Positions 1-8,650 of a stretch of 64,000 nt of DNA are shown one piece after another. This stretch comes from Syntrophales bacterium. GTDB taxonomy: Bacteria; Desulfobacterota; Syntrophia; Syntrophales; UBA5619. Every line of letters starts with the position of its first letter. Positions within the stretch are counted from its first letter, which is position 1. The notes under the pieces were generated by a model. The model did no database searches. It was not told the DNA's origin and saw only the letters and a program-made list of their open reading frames with translations. The stretch is taken from assembly GCA_023229765.1 (NCBI GenBank), contig JALNYO010000011.1:35107-99106 (forward strand), given 5' to 3'. The position numbers were made by a program, and so were the translations under genes.

Positions 1-459
1 GATCTTTCGGAATTCAAGCCGTTCAACGACAGGTATGGCTTTTCCCGGGGCGACGAGGTGCTCAAAATAACCGGGCGCCTCATTCTCAATATCGTCAAAA
101 GCAAACAGCCGGCGGGAAGCTTCGTGGGACATATCGGCGGGGATGATTTTGTTTTTATTATGGAAAAAAGTCTTATCCAGGAGGCTTGCCGCGATGTTAT
201 CAAAGCCTTTGATAATATAATTCTCACCTTTTATGACCCCCAGGACAGGGAAAATAACGGCATCGAGTCGGTAGATCGCCGGGGCGTCTTGATGTCTTTT
301 CCGTTCATCAGCCTTGCTATCGGCGTTACCGATACGGCAGGACGGAGCTTTACTCACTTCGGACAGGTGACAGGCGCCGCTTCCGAGATGAAGAACCTGG
401 CGAAGAAAAAGCGGGACAGCTCCTTTAGCGTCGATAAACGCATCGTCCAACCGCTTTGA
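1..459 (+). CDS. GGDEF-domain protein, 3' part only
   Basis: The reading frame is open from the first base, so the 5' part lies outside the window. The visible 152 codons are a diguanylate-cyclase GGDEF domain: DLSEFKPFNDRYGFSRGDEV is the nucleotide/metal-binding N-terminal part and GHIGGDDFVFIM carries the signature as GGDDF. The family makes cyclic di-GMP from two GTP. Asp for Glu in the loop is tolerated in some active enzymes, but activity here is uncertain. The domain runs nearly to the stop codon, so it is the C-terminal module of a longer protein whose sensor part cannot be seen. It converges on the next gene with only 23 bp between the stop codons. Confidence 0.85.
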   Translation, partial: DLSEFKPFNDRYGFSRGDEVLKITGRLILNIVKSKQPAGSFVGHIGGDDFVFIMEKSLIQEACRDVIKAFDNIILTFYDPQDRENNGIESVDRRGVLMSFPFISLAIGVTDTAGRSFTHFGQVTGAASEMKNLAKKKRDSSFSVDKRIVQPL

Positions 460-482
460 GGTTGAAAGGCGGGGCAAACGTT

Positions 483-3095
483 TCATTCAAGATAACAGAC
501 CGCCATACGGCTGTGCGGATCGGCAACAACCTTGGCGCTCATGCCGCCGGTGGCAGCCGGCAAATCAAAAACGCTGACTATTTCAAGATAGCGATTCGTT
601 TCGGGAATAAGCTCGGTCAGGGCATTCGGAAGGTCGGCGAAGAGTTGCCTATTGAAGGAAGCCTCCGGATAACTTGGGTAAACCGGCATATAGATAATGT
701 TCGCTTCTACAAGGTCCAAAAAGAAGTGAGTCCCGAAGGAAACATCCGGGAGCTGTCCCGTTTCCTCCCACGCCATTTCCACCAGCACCTTGGTATTATT
801 GATGTCGGCATAGGTTACATTGACTCCCAGATCGATATTGCTGCTTCCCCACCGCCCCGGTCCTATCATGATGATGCCCCCGGTTTTTACGGAGGGGTGT
901 TCATTGATCTTCCCGACCAGACGGCCGATTGTTTTCTTCAGTTCCAGCGAAGCAGACGCGTACCGGGCCGGATCTATAAACAGGATATAGCGAAGCGGAG
1001 GCGTAGCGCCGCCGCTTATCGTCCGGTTTGACCGGAAAAAAACTAATTCGGGGGCAAGCGCTGCGGGCAGTTTAATTGGGACTGAATCCCCGGGCAGAAC
1101 CATCGGCCGGCATTGCAGCAGATTGATCCGGATCATCCCTTCGACATTCACCGCTGCGGTAAACTCCGTGTCTATCGGTTGTCCGTAAGCCTTTTCGAGA
1201 AGGGTAAGCATCGAACGGATGATTCGGATAAAATCGGTCTGCTGCAATAGATGGTTAAAGGTGAGTACAAGCGGCTCCTTAGTCGTTTCGAGACGGCCGG
1301 TCCAAGGGTCTGCCGGATATCCGTCCTTCATCAGGGAAACAAAAAGATGCAGGCTTGGATAGTCCCGGTCAGATAAAAGCTCCTCGACGGATTGACTCGT
1401 CAGTTCGTTTCGTTGCAAATCGATCAGATCAACATGCCCCTGTGAATACTTGGCGATCTGCGCGCCTGTTTCAGGGCGCAGATTGGGATGGCTAACCGCA
1501 ACGATCCGGGGATAGTCGTCGCCGACACGGTCCACCGCCCGCGTTCCCAGGCCGAAAACAAGGCGAACCATCCCCTGTTTGGCATCTATGCGGTCCGTCC
1601 AGGCATAGAGATTCCGCGAAAAAGCAACACCGGCAAGACTCGGGAAAAAGCTCTGGCGATAAGGCGCCCCGGAAACACGCTGCACGAGAATCGCCATCTG
1701 CTCGTCGCTTTCGCCAAGCCCGCGAGCACGGCGATAGGCAAGGGCGTTCGGATTAAGGGCGCTGGCGTAAACCAGCTTTACAGCTCTCACGAAAGCATCC
1801 AGTCGTTCCTCGGGCGTCCCCTGGTTGGCACAGTACTCGCTGCGGTATTTCCCGGCAAACGCGTTTCCGAAACTATCCTCAAGCAGAGAGCTGGAACGGA
1901 CAATTATCGGCGCCTGACCAAAATAGGCGATCATGTCCCGAAACTGCTCCATAATCTCCGACGGAAAACGACCGTCGAGAAACCGCTTCTCCGTCCCGGC
2001 AAATTCCTCGGGAGAAATATGAGCCGAGCGTGATAGGTCGAGACGAAGGCGGAACAGATCATTGTTTACCAGAAAGGTAAAAAATACGTCCGATCCGATA
2101 TAGAAAGAGTCGTGCTCTTCAAGTATCTTTGTAAAGTCGACTTCAGTCGGGTCCGAAACGATGATGCGACGTGCCAGGAGCATGCCGGCGGCTTTTCCCC
2201 CGATCCGCCCCGAGCCAATGAGACGTTCCCGGATGGCGAAGAGATCGTCGAGGGTTATGTAGGAGTCCACCAGGCGGTTAAACTCGGGATGGGTTCCTAT
2301 CATCATCCGTGCAAACTCCTGTTTGAGAGCGGATACTTCCGGCTCATTTTCATCGAAATCGGCATCTGACTCATGGTACTGCAAAAGACGGCGATAGACG
2401 CTTTCCCACGGAGCGATTGACCGGTCGCGCAGATGAAATGGCTTTCTGTCGGCAACGGTCGCTACAGCCGCCGCATCGCCGCTTACGAAGATCGGCGTCC
2501 ATATTTTGCCCACCATCTCATGAGGGAGAAACATATGGGGGGACTGGCGTTCCCAGACCTTGAGCGGGTGGAAATACATCCTCCCGTCAACACTGTAAAC
2601 GTCGAGCAGCAGCTGTGTGGTGTCCCTGATACGGGCAACGGCACTGCTGCCGTGACGGCCGCGGGTAAGGGCGAAGTAGGCAACCGTATCAAGTTCAAAC
2701 AGAAAAGGGCAAGTAACCTGGAAAAAGTTGGCAACGAGTTCGTCGGTCGCCCATTCTACGACCAGTGCCGACAGGTTGTCGAAAACATAGAATGCCTCCC
2801 TTCCCGCCTTCGCGATGATCTTGTGGACGGCGCTGCTGAAAAAGTCAAACCCGCGCTGGGGATCGACCGTAATCGTCCGCAGACCCTCGATATCCGGCAG
2901 TACCGGCGGGTGCGGAGCAAAGCGCAGATAAATGCACCGCCGCCCCTCCGCTATCGCCTGTCGGGCAAACGGCTCGGTAAAATGAGTGTAATCATCAATG
3001 TTCTCAACCCGCCAGACAACGTTGTCGCCAAGCCTTAGTCCCTGAACTACCTGGTCGAGGGCGGGCAAACCGCTCGACACGGTTTTAGTTTCCAT
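483..3095 (-). CDS. KaiC-like domain fused to PEP-synthase-type ATP-grasp (PEP/pyruvate-binding) protein
   Basis: 870 aa. Residues about 1-210 resemble a RecA/KaiC ATPase (start GLPALDQVVQGLRLGDNVVW), but the P-loop is not canonical, so ATP hydrolysis there is doubtful. Residues about 290-700 are the PPDK/PEP-synthase N-terminal ATP-grasp domain: GRIGGKAAGMLLARR, then IIVRSSSLLEDSFGNAFAGK. The phospho-histidine swivel and PEP-binding domains of pyruvate phosphate dikinase are absent, so it should not make PEP by itself. It is the last gene of a minus-strand series after the NrpR regulator and the CBS protein. The combination of degenerate KaiC, dikinase-like ATP-grasp and adjacent CBS pair suggests an energy- or nucleotide-sensing role; that part is inference. 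Confidence 0.75.
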   Translation of the reverse strand: METKTVSSGLPALDQVVQGLRLGDNVVWRVENIDDYTHFTEPFARQAIAEGRRCIYLRFAPHPPVLPDIEGLRTITVDPQRGFDFFSSAVHKIIAKAGREAFYVFDNLSALVVEWATDELVANFFQVTCPFLFELDTVAYFALTRGRHGSSAVARIRDTTQLLLDVYSVDGRMYFHPLKVWERQSPHMFLPHEMVGKIWTPIFVSGDAAAVATVADRKPFHLRDRSIAPWESVYRRLLQYHESDADFDENEPEVSALKQEFARMMIGTHPEFNRLVDSYITLDDLFAIRERLIGSGRIGGKAAGMLLARRIIVSDPTEVDFTKILEEHDSFYIGSDVFFTFLVNNDLFRLRLDLSRSAHISPEEFAGTEKRFLDGRFPSEIMEQFRDMIAYFGQAPIIVRSSSLLEDSFGNAFAGKYRSEYCANQGTPEERLDAFVRAVKLVYASALNPNALAYRRARGLGESDEQMAILVQRVSGAPYRQSFFPSLAGVAFSRNLYAWTDRIDAKQGMVRLVFGLGTRAVDRVGDDYPRIVAVSHPNLRPETGAQIAKYSQGHVDLIDLQRNELTSQSVEELLSDRDYPSLHLFVSLMKDGYPADPWTGRLETTKEPLVLTFNHLLQQTDFIRIIRSMLTLLEKAYGQPIDTEFTAAVNVEGMIRINLLQCRPMVLPGDSVPIKLPAALAPELVFFRSNRTISGGATPPLRYILFIDPARYASASLELKKTIGRLVGKINEHPSVKTGGIIMIGPGRWGSSNIDLGVNVTYADINNTKVLVEMAWEETGQLPDVSFGTHFFLDLVEANIIYMPVYPSYPEASFNRQLFADLPNALTELIPETNRYLEIVSVFDLPAATGGMSAKVVADPHSRMAVCYLE

Positions 3096-3182
3096 GATGC
3101 AAGCATCCTTTCAGCGCCTTATCTCTAATATTCCATCTTTTGCGCATTTATCTGCTCTGAGACGCTTATCTTAAATTGTCTT

Positions 3183-3644
3183 CTATTTGCCGCTGTCAGG
3201 GATAAGAGTGCGAATGATATCCTCCTTGCCGATGACGCCCACCAGAAAACCATTTTCCAGAACCGGCAGCGTGTGAATGTTGTTTTTTACCATCAAGGTG
3301 GCAATTTCTTCCAGGCTCGTTTCCGTATCGACCGTTACCGGATCGGCAGTCATGGCCTCGGATACAGTTACTGCCGCCATCTTCTGCACCTCTTTTTCAA
3401 TCTGCTTCGGGGAACTTATCGGTATTGTTCCCCCGAGGAGAACAAAGAAGGAGGGAAGAGGGATCTTCCCCTGCTGAACCATCAAATCCGATTGACAGAT
3501 GATTCCCTTCAGGAACCCCTCTCTATCGATGACGGGCAGGCCATTAATGTGTTTTTCCAGAAGCAGGGCGGCGGCCTTGGTTATTTCAGTATCGGGATAA
3601 ACGGTAATTACCCGCTCTGTCATTATATCCTTTGCCTTTATCAT
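3183..3644 (-). CDS. tandem CBS-domain protein
   Basis: 153 aa made almost entirely of two CBS motifs. The first is about residues 1-60 (MIKAKDIMTERVITVYPDTE, then INGLPVIDREGFLKGIICQSD). The second is about residues 90-150 (VSEAMTADPVTVDTETSLEE, then IHTLPVLENGFLVGVIGKED). Paired CBS domains bind adenosine nucleotides (AMP, ATP, SAM) and usually regulate a partner protein. A strong ribosome site (AAAGGAGG) lies 7 bases before the ATG. It starts 13 bp after the NrpR gene and ends 87 bp before the KaiC/PEP-synthase-like gene, so all three are probably one operon. Confidence 0.85.
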   Translation of the reverse strand: MIKAKDIMTERVITVYPDTEITKAAALLLEKHINGLPVIDREGFLKGIICQSDLMVQQGKIPLPSFFVLLGGTIPISSPKQIEKEVQKMAAVTVSEAMTADPVTVDTETSLEEIATLMVKNNIHTLPVLENGFLVGVIGKEDIIRTLIPDSGK

Positions 3645-3657
3645 ATCTTTTCCTCCT

Positions 3658-4668
3658 TTATTTTAGGTAATCCCTGATGCGGCTTTCCATCTCTTCGTAC
3701 CTGAAGAGCCGGTTGAAATCGATAAGGCCTGCCATCGCCCTTGAATAGGCGCGAACCCCGGTTTCTTCGAGAATAGACACGGGATTCAGCCCCCCGATAA
3801 TGATTGCCCCGATGCGGCCCTCCGCTACGGGAATGTCAAGAACAGCTTGACCGGGCTTGCCAATTTTTACCAGCCCCCCGAGTCCGATCCTTCCCAGCTT
3901 CTCCGTAAGCTGCTCCACCGCTTCGAGGCTTTCCGCGGGGAACTCCCGGAAGCTGGCCCCAATCCTGCCGTTTCCCGTCTGCACAACATCAAGGTAATTT
4001 GTCATGCCGCTTCTGATGAAAATCTCCAGAGGATCGATGCTTGTTCCATCGTACATGATGATTTCAACAAAGCGGGCCGGTTTTTTGTCCACCATTTCCA
4101 GGAGACCGCCGAATCGCGATGTGACCGGAATGCCGTGCTTCAGCATAACTCCATTGAGGGTAATGGAACAGACGGTTCCTATCCCGATCATTCCTTCGGG
4201 GATTTTGATGTACCCACAGCTTTCGCCGGGGCCCAAAAACGTCAGAAGCTGTCCCATGGCATAACCGTTTTCGTAAACTTTTGAGATCATAGGTATATTT
4301 TTGGCCAGCAGGCCTGGCTCCACCACGGTTACATTGATCAGAACGGATCCGGCGGCAGTGTTCAGATTGAAATCCATCCGGTACGTCAATTGGTCGATCT
4401 TGGAGGACAAAAATCCGACACGCTCGATAATCCGAAAGGATTGGAGTTCTTCCATACCGCGAACGGTGATGGCGTGCCCCCTTTTGCCGTTACTGTCGGC
4501 CAGGCCCTCAGCAACCATCTTCTGCAAATAGAGACGCACCGTCCTTTCGCTGATCTCATGGCCGAGAGATGCCAGTTCCTCGGCAACCCGGGAACTGCTG
4601 AGCGGGTCTTTCGCGTTTTTCATAACATTCAAGATTAGAATTTCTTTTCTTTTTTTCTTGTCTTCCAT
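3658..4668 (-). CDS. nrpR: NrpR-type transcriptional regulator (winged helix + one NrpR domain)
   Basis: 336 aa. Residues about 8-70 form a winged helix-turn-helix (SSSRVAEELASLGHEISERT). The rest is a single NrpR regulatory domain (DUF128 type), recognisable from LLAKNIPMISKVYENGYAMG, GIGTVCSITLNGVMLKHGIP and the glycine-rich GRIGAIIIGGLNPVSILEE. In methanogens NrpR represses nitrogen-assimilation genes and releases DNA when 2-oxoglutarate accumulates; archaeal forms often carry two regulatory domains. It diverges from gdhA, which consumes 2-oxoglutarate and ammonium, so it very likely controls that gene and possibly itself. The ribosome site AAGGAA precedes the ATG. Family assignment is strong; the target assignment is inferred from position. 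Confidence 0.85.
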   Translation of the reverse strand: MEDKKKRKEILILNVMKNAKDPLSSSRVAEELASLGHEISERTVRLYLQKMVAEGLADSNGKRGHAITVRGMEELQSFRIIERVGFLSSKIDQLTYRMDFNLNTAAGSVLINVTVVEPGLLAKNIPMISKVYENGYAMGQLLTFLGPGESCGYIKIPEGMIGIGTVCSITLNGVMLKHGIPVTSRFGGLLEMVDKKPARFVEIIMYDGTSIDPLEIFIRSGMTNYLDVVQTGNGRIGASFREFPAESLEAVEQLTEKLGRIGLGGLVKIGKPGQAVLDIPVAEGRIGAIIIGGLNPVSILEETGVRAYSRAMAGLIDFNRLFRYEEMESRIRDYLK

Positions 4669-5201
4669 AGTCTTTTCCTTCTTATTGAGCTTATTGTGGC
4701 GCAGGTAAGCATATATGACAATGGTATGTCAACTTGATAGTTTGGAATAAACGCGCTCCTGATCCCCGGAATAGCTCTCAATTATTCGCTGGAAAGTATT
4801 TAACCCATCCGGCAATAATTGGTAGCACAACCGGCATAATTGCCGATAATGCTGAGCATGTAAATTAAAGTCAAGCATTTTTATTTTCGCGATGTTTTAT
4901 GTTACCATTCTATAATACAATACATTTACTAAAAAAACTTGACAGGGAACAAAGAGCTTGGTAAGGACTCCGCGAATTGAGGGCGTGCTTATACGGCAAT
5001 GGTATTCCGATGTGACGGTAATGTGTGGCCGATGAATAAATATCTCCGGCGTAATGGCTATCGATTAAAATTGAGGCGAAAATAGTCCACATCGGTAGCT
5101 TATGCCGGATGAATCTATGAGTGAATATCAGTAGTTCCATAATGATTGAGCGTTCTTAACAAACAAGGGAAGTAGTAAATTTATCAAAGGAGGTAAGAAA
5201 A
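4669..5201. promoter_or_regulatory. divergent control region nrpR / gdhA
   Basis: 533 bp without a credible gene, AT-rich near 4880-4935. It must hold the promoters of both divergent genes. A possible -35 TTGACA lies at 4939-4944, but its -10 is weak. Several inverted repeats are visible: TGACA-N6-TGTCA (4716-4731), CGGCA-N4-TGCCG (4832-4845), and the pair CCGATGTG / CACATCGG about 80 bp apart at roughly 5007 and 5099. The gdhA ribosome site AAAGGAGG stands at its right end. Confidence 0.6.
4716..4731. promoter_or_regulatory. candidate NrpR operator (5-6-5 inverted repeat)
   Basis: TGACA-ATGGTA-TGTCA is a perfect 5-bp inverted repeat with a 6-bp spacer, 48 bp upstream of the nrpR start. Archaeal NrpR operators share the spacing pattern (GGAA-N6-TTCC) but not these bases, so this is a positional candidate only. 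Confidence 0.3.
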
Positions 5202-6449
5202 ATGGCAAAAGAAAATCCGTTTGTGGTTGCGCAGCAGCAGCTTGATCAGTGCGCGAAGATACTAAACCTCGATCCCGGAGTGCAGGCAGTTCTCAGGGTT
5301 CCTTCACGAGAGCTCCACGTGTCGATCCCGGTGCGTATGGACGACGGCTCTCTAAAGGTTTTCCAGGGGTTCCGCATCCAGTACAATGACGCGAAGGGGC
5401 CGTGCAAGGGGGGAATCCGCTTTCATCCCGAGGAAACCGTCGATACCGTCCGCGCCCTCGCCGCTTGGATGACCTGGAAATGTTCACTGCTCGATCTGCC
5501 GCTTGGCGGCGGTAAGGGCGGGATAATCTGCAATCCCAAAGAACTGTCGCAGGGAGAGCTGGAGAGGCTCAGCCGTGCCTATATCAATAAGGTAGCGGCA
5601 ATCATTGGCCCAGACAAGGATGTCCCGGCGCCGGATGTTTACACTACCCCCCAGATCATGGCCTGGATGATGGACGAATATTCCAAAATGTCCGGGAAAA
5701 ATCAGTTTGGCCTGCTTACCGGGAAACCACTGGCAATCGGCGGTTCCAAGGGACGAGGCGATGCCACGGCCAGGGGAGGCCTCGTCACGGTTCGCGAGGC
5801 GGCAAAAGAACTGGGCATTGACCTTTCCAAGGCAACAATCGCCGTCCAGGGGTTCGGCAATGCCGGATACTACGCTGCCTACCTTGCCGAAAAGATTTAC
5901 GGGGCCAAGGTTGTCGCCGTTGGCGATTCGAAGGGATGCATCCTGTCCGATGACGGCCTCGACGCGCAGAAGGTGGCAAGTCACAAGGCGCGCACATCCA
6001 CTGTCTGCGATTTCCCAGGCGCTAAATCAATCAGCGACGAGGAACTGCTCTCCCTTGATGTTGACATTCTCTTTCCGGCCGCCCTTGACGGGGTAATTAC
6101 CGGCGCCAACGCCTCCACTGTCCGCGCCAAAATTGTTGCCGAGCTTGCCAACGGGCCTACAACGCCGGAGGCTGATGAGATTCTTTACAAAAACGGCGTC
6201 CACCTGATTCCCGACTTCCTCTGCAATGCCGGCGGGGTTACGGTATCCTACTTCGAGATGGTACAGAATTTCTACATGTACTACTGGGAGGAGGAAGAGG
6301 TACATAAACGCCTCGACCAGAAGATGACGACCGCCTATCACTCGGTTCTCGACACCTCTAAAAAGTACAATGTAAACATGCGGCAGGCTGCATACGTTGT
6401 CGCCGTCGAACGGGTAGTGGAAGCGATGAAGGTTCGCGGCTGGGTGTAA
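5202..6449 (+). CDS. gdhA: glutamate dehydrogenase (Glu/Leu/Phe/Val dehydrogenase family)
   Basis: 415 aa, the usual hexameric length. It interconverts 2-oxoglutarate plus ammonium and glutamate with NAD(P)H in the cytoplasm. The N-terminal dimerisation/substrate domain carries the catalytic-lysine stretch LPLGGGKGGI and the preceding NDAKGPCKGGIRFHP. The Rossmann domain follows with ATIAVQGFGNAGYYAAYLA. LIPDFLCNAGGVTVSYFEMV is the conserved C-terminal hinge. The start has an excellent ribosome site (AAAGGAGG, 8 bases before ATG). It is single-gene, followed by a strong terminator, and diverges from the NrpR-type regulator, fitting nitrogen control. Glutamate is the most likely substrate, but the family also contains Leu/Phe/Val enzymes. 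Confidence 0.93.
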   Translation: MAKENPFVVAQQQLDQCAKILNLDPGVQAVLRVPSRELHVSIPVRMDDGSLKVFQGFRIQYNDAKGPCKGGIRFHPEETVDTVRALAAWMTWKCSLLDLPLGGGKGGIICNPKELSQGELERLSRAYINKVAAIIGPDKDVPAPDVYTTPQIMAWMMDEYSKMSGKNQFGLLTGKPLAIGGSKGRGDATARGGLVTVREAAKELGIDLSKATIAVQGFGNAGYYAAYLAEKIYGAKVVAVGDSKGCILSDDGLDAQKVASHKARTSTVCDFPGAKSISDEELLSLDVDILFPAALDGVITGANASTVRAKIVAELANGPTTPEADEILYKNGVHLIPDFLCNAGGVTVSYFEMVQNFYMYYWEEEEVHKRLDQKMTTAYHSVLDTSKKYNVNMRQAAYVVAVERVVEAMKVRGWV

Positions 6450-6467
6450 CATCAGTTCTTACAGCAA

Positions 6468-6501
6468 AAAAAAGGGGAGACGGAATGTCTCCCTTTTTTT
6501 A
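6468..6501 (+). terminator. rho-independent terminator of gdhA
   Basis: GGGAGAC at 6475-6481 pairs with GTCTCCC at 6487-6493 around a GGAAT loop, followed by seven T. The A-run before the stem would make it work on the other strand too, i.e. for minus-strand transcripts running through tRNA-Ser(GCU). Confidence 0.9.
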
Positions 6502-6520
6502 TTTTCCGCTCGGTAAAAAA

Positions 6521-6615
6521 TGGCGGAGAGAGCGGGATTTGAACCCGCGGTACACCTTTAAGGGGCGTACAATCGCTTAGCAGGCGATCGCTTTCGGCCA
6601 CTCAGCCATCTCTCC
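6521..6615 (-). tRNA. tRNA-Ser (anticodon GCU)
   Basis: Read on the minus strand, the 95-nt gene begins GGAGAGATGGCTGAGTGGCC. It has a 7-bp acceptor stem GGAGAGA/TCTCTCC, an anticodon loop CTGCTAA between ATCGC and GCGAT, a long class-II variable arm (GTACGCC...GGTGTAC), a GGTTCAAATCC T-arm and an encoded CCA. Anticodon GCU reads AGC and AGU serine codons. Confidence 0.97.
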
Positions 6616-6662
6616 GTGATCTTTCTATGTCTTCTTGCCGATGCTGAAATCGGACTTTTATA

Positions 6663-6687
6663 ACTGGCGGAGGGAGCAGGATTGGAA
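6663..6687 (-). other. duplicated tRNA-Ser 3' end, probable attachment site of an island
   Basis: Positions 6663-6683 are identical to 13211-13231, which is the 3' end (acceptor stem, CCA and part of the T-arm) of tRNA-Ser(UGA); 24 of 25 bases match up to 6687. After that the similarity stops. The orientation and distance (6.5 kb beyond the 3' end of the intact tRNA) are what integration into a tRNA 3' end leaves behind. A decayed tandem tRNA gene is the alternative. Confidence 0.7.
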
Positions 6688-6850
6688 TTAACAATCCAAC
6701 TATCTAATATCAAAATAATTAATTAGATGTAAATTTATTCGATACCCCCAAAACAAAAAACCACCGCCGTTTTTTCGATGCGCAAGTTACCATCACCCGT
6801 GACAAGATGCAAGCCCATATTTAGGGATACGGTAAATCGCCCAGATCACA

Positions 6851-6886
6851 AAATCGACAACCAAATCGACAACCAAATCGACAACC
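6851..6886. repeat. three tandem copies of a 12-bp unit
   Basis: AAATCGACAACC is repeated three times exactly, immediately downstream of the Fic stop codon. No function is evident. Confidence 0.8.
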
Positions 6887-6888
6887 GG

Positions 6889-7935
6889 TTATCGCATCAC
6901 ATAATAGCTGGCTCTGGCCTGACCTTCGCGTTTGACAATTTCCAGATCAACCAGCTTGCCGATTTCCTTGAGAGCCGCCTGCCTGCTTGTTTTAAACATT
7001 GCTGCCACGTCGCCGCTATTCATTTTGCCGTGCTTATTGATGTATTCCACAATCCGCATTTGTTTTTCCGTCAGGGCGATCTGGCCTTTATTTTTCGTCT
7101 TGACGCGCTCCGTGCTCAAACGAACAACGCGTTCGCGCACGGCATCAATACTGACCGCTACACCTTCCACAAAATATTCCAGCCAGCCGGTCAGATCGCG
7201 CTTTTGTGGATGAACGGCCCGCAATGCCTTGTAATATTCTGTCCTATCCATATCGTAGTAGTCGTCCAGACAGAAAAACCGTTTGGTATCAAAACCGCGT
7301 AAGCGGAGAATCAGGGCCGCGATGACGCGGGCTGTTCTGCCGTTGCCGTCAACAAACGGATGAATCCGGACAAATTCATAATGGGCAATACCCGCCATAA
7401 TAACCGGATCAAGCCCGCGGGCCTTATCTGAATTAAACCATTGCACGTAATCCTGCATCAGTTGGGGGATTTCTATGTTGGCGGGCGGCCGGAAAGATAT
7501 TTCACCGGTCAGCCGGTTGCCCACCACCACATATTTATTGGTCTCACTGCGGTAAGCGCCGCAATCCCGAGGGTCGTCAATAGTGTTGACCGTCAGCAGT
7601 TTCTGGATATTTTTTATGTTCACTTCCGAAATTTCACCATTTGTGGACAGGGTATCTAATTTTTCCAATACACTAATATAATTAAGAACTTCTTCCTTGT
7701 CTTTTCGCTTGGCCATAATTTTGCGCCCGGAGGCAAGATCGCTTACCTGCTCCAAAGACAGGTTGTTTCCCTCAATGCTGGTCGAGGAATGTGCGCTGCG
7801 AACAATGGCCTCCCGGCGCAGGGATATTTCCCACCGGGGAATCAGCGGTGAACCGAGGATAACCTCCCTTGCCGCGGCTATCCGGGTTAAAAGACCAATC
7901 ATCTGATCCGAGTATTTGTATTTCGGTTTAAACAT
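6889..7935 (-). CDS. Fic-family AMPylase-type protein, class II self-inhibited
   Basis: 348 aa from the ATG at 7935, preceded by AAAGG 8 bases upstream. A longer in-frame start exists, but it would run through the overlapping methylase remnant and is rejected. Fic proteins transfer AMP or another nucleotide from NTP to protein hydroxyls. The active loop HPFVDGNGRT (residues 192-201) matches the consensus completely, so it should be active. The N-terminal inhibitory motif SxxxEG (residues 51-56, within SSTSIEGNN) marks class II. The C-terminal about 70 residues form a winged helix (NSGDVAAMFKTSRQAALKEI). It lies inside the tRNA-Ser island, 19 bp downstream of the methylase remnant, so it may once have belonged to a restriction-modification operon. 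Confidence 0.9.
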   Translation of the reverse strand: MFKPKYKYSDQMIGLLTRIAAAREVILGSPLIPRWEISLRREAIVRSAHSSTSIEGNNLSLEQVSDLASGRKIMAKRKDKEEVLNYISVLEKLDTLSTNGEISEVNIKNIQKLLTVNTIDDPRDCGAYRSETNKYVVVGNRLTGEISFRPPANIEIPQLMQDYVQWFNSDKARGLDPVIMAGIAHYEFVRIHPFVDGNGRTARVIAALILRLRGFDTKRFFCLDDYYDMDRTEYYKALRAVHPQKRDLTGWLEYFVEGVAVSIDAVRERVVRLSTERVKTKNKGQIALTEKQMRIVEYINKHGKMNSGDVAAMFKTSRQAALKEIGKLVDLEIVKREGQARASYYVMR

Positions 7936-7954
7936 AAGGATCGCCTTTCCCCCT

Positions 7955-8116
7955 TTATTCGTCATCGCCATTTTCAACGTTGGTGTTTCCCATGCGGTAC
8001 TTGATGTCGTAGTTGATGATGAAGTCCAATTCCTCGTCGGTGAAGCCGTAGTGCTGTGCAAGAACTTTGTCGATTTCATCTATGACTGGTTTTGAAAGAC
8101 GTGGAGCAAATACTTG
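7955..8116 (-). pseudogene. C-terminal remnant of a DNA methylase (restriction-modification type)
   Basis: About 53 codons ending 19 bp before the Fic start. The stretch VIDEIDKVLAQHYGFTDEEL followed by DFIINYDIKYRMG resembles the extreme C-terminus of Eco57I-like or type II N6-adenine methylases. Everything upstream has been replaced by the IS66 deletion derivative, so no catalytic motif remains. The family call rests on this short tail and is tentative. Confidence 0.5.
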
Positions 8117-8121
8117 GCAAG

Positions 8122-8650
8122 CGTCCGATGAATCCGTCTTACGAAGTATTTGCAGTCGCGGTAGAAGGCAGCCGCCAGCAATGGACAACTCCAGTGACGG
8201 CATGATCTTTGACAGTCTGTATAGGGGAAATGGTTTTAAAAAGCAAGGTGCAGTGAGGCGAGGAACGCTATAGGCGCATCTCAGGCATTTTCCGTAAGCA
8301 GCAGGCCGCGCTTATCCTTGGGGAGCGGTTTCCAGACATCGGGCAGCAACTCCCGCAGACGACTGACCGGATGGCTCATAATCCTCCGCAGCATGTCGCA
8401 GACGCCACGGTACAGATAGATGCGGGTGGCCGCCGTCAGACCGAACATCGCAAGCCACCGTTCAGCGTTTCAACGACCAGGCGCAAGGTGAAAGGATCGA
8501 AGCCCCGTTCAACCTCAACGTAGAGGTTATTGCCAAAGCGGAGATGGACGCCGGCGGACGCGGGGGCCACAAGCCTGGCTGTCTTCAATTCCAGGAAGCC
8601 GCCGGTTACGGCCTCCCGCTCTTTGAGCCTACGCCTTATGGTATAAAAAA
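8122..8650 (-). mobile_element. IS66 deletion derivative, copy 1 (truncated)
   Basis: About 530 bp nearly identical to 12093-12620 (a handful of differences by eye), in the same orientation. It carries the 3' part of tnpA, then a short frame that joins the start of TnpB to the end of TnpC. The tnpA 5' end is missing: similarity stops at 8650, exactly where the terminator of the pentapeptide gene begins. It has no intact transposase. Confidence 0.7.
8281..8448 (-). pseudogene. tnpB'-'tnpC in-frame fusion remnant (IS66)
   Basis: 55 codons. MFGLTAATRIYLYRGVCDM is the usual start of IS66 TnpB. It runs directly into HPVSRLRELLPDVWKP, which resembles the end of the IS66 TnpC transposase. About 2 kb of a normal IS66 would be missing between them. 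The same junction occurs in the second copy (12252-12419), so the deletion came before duplication. Confidence 0.6.
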
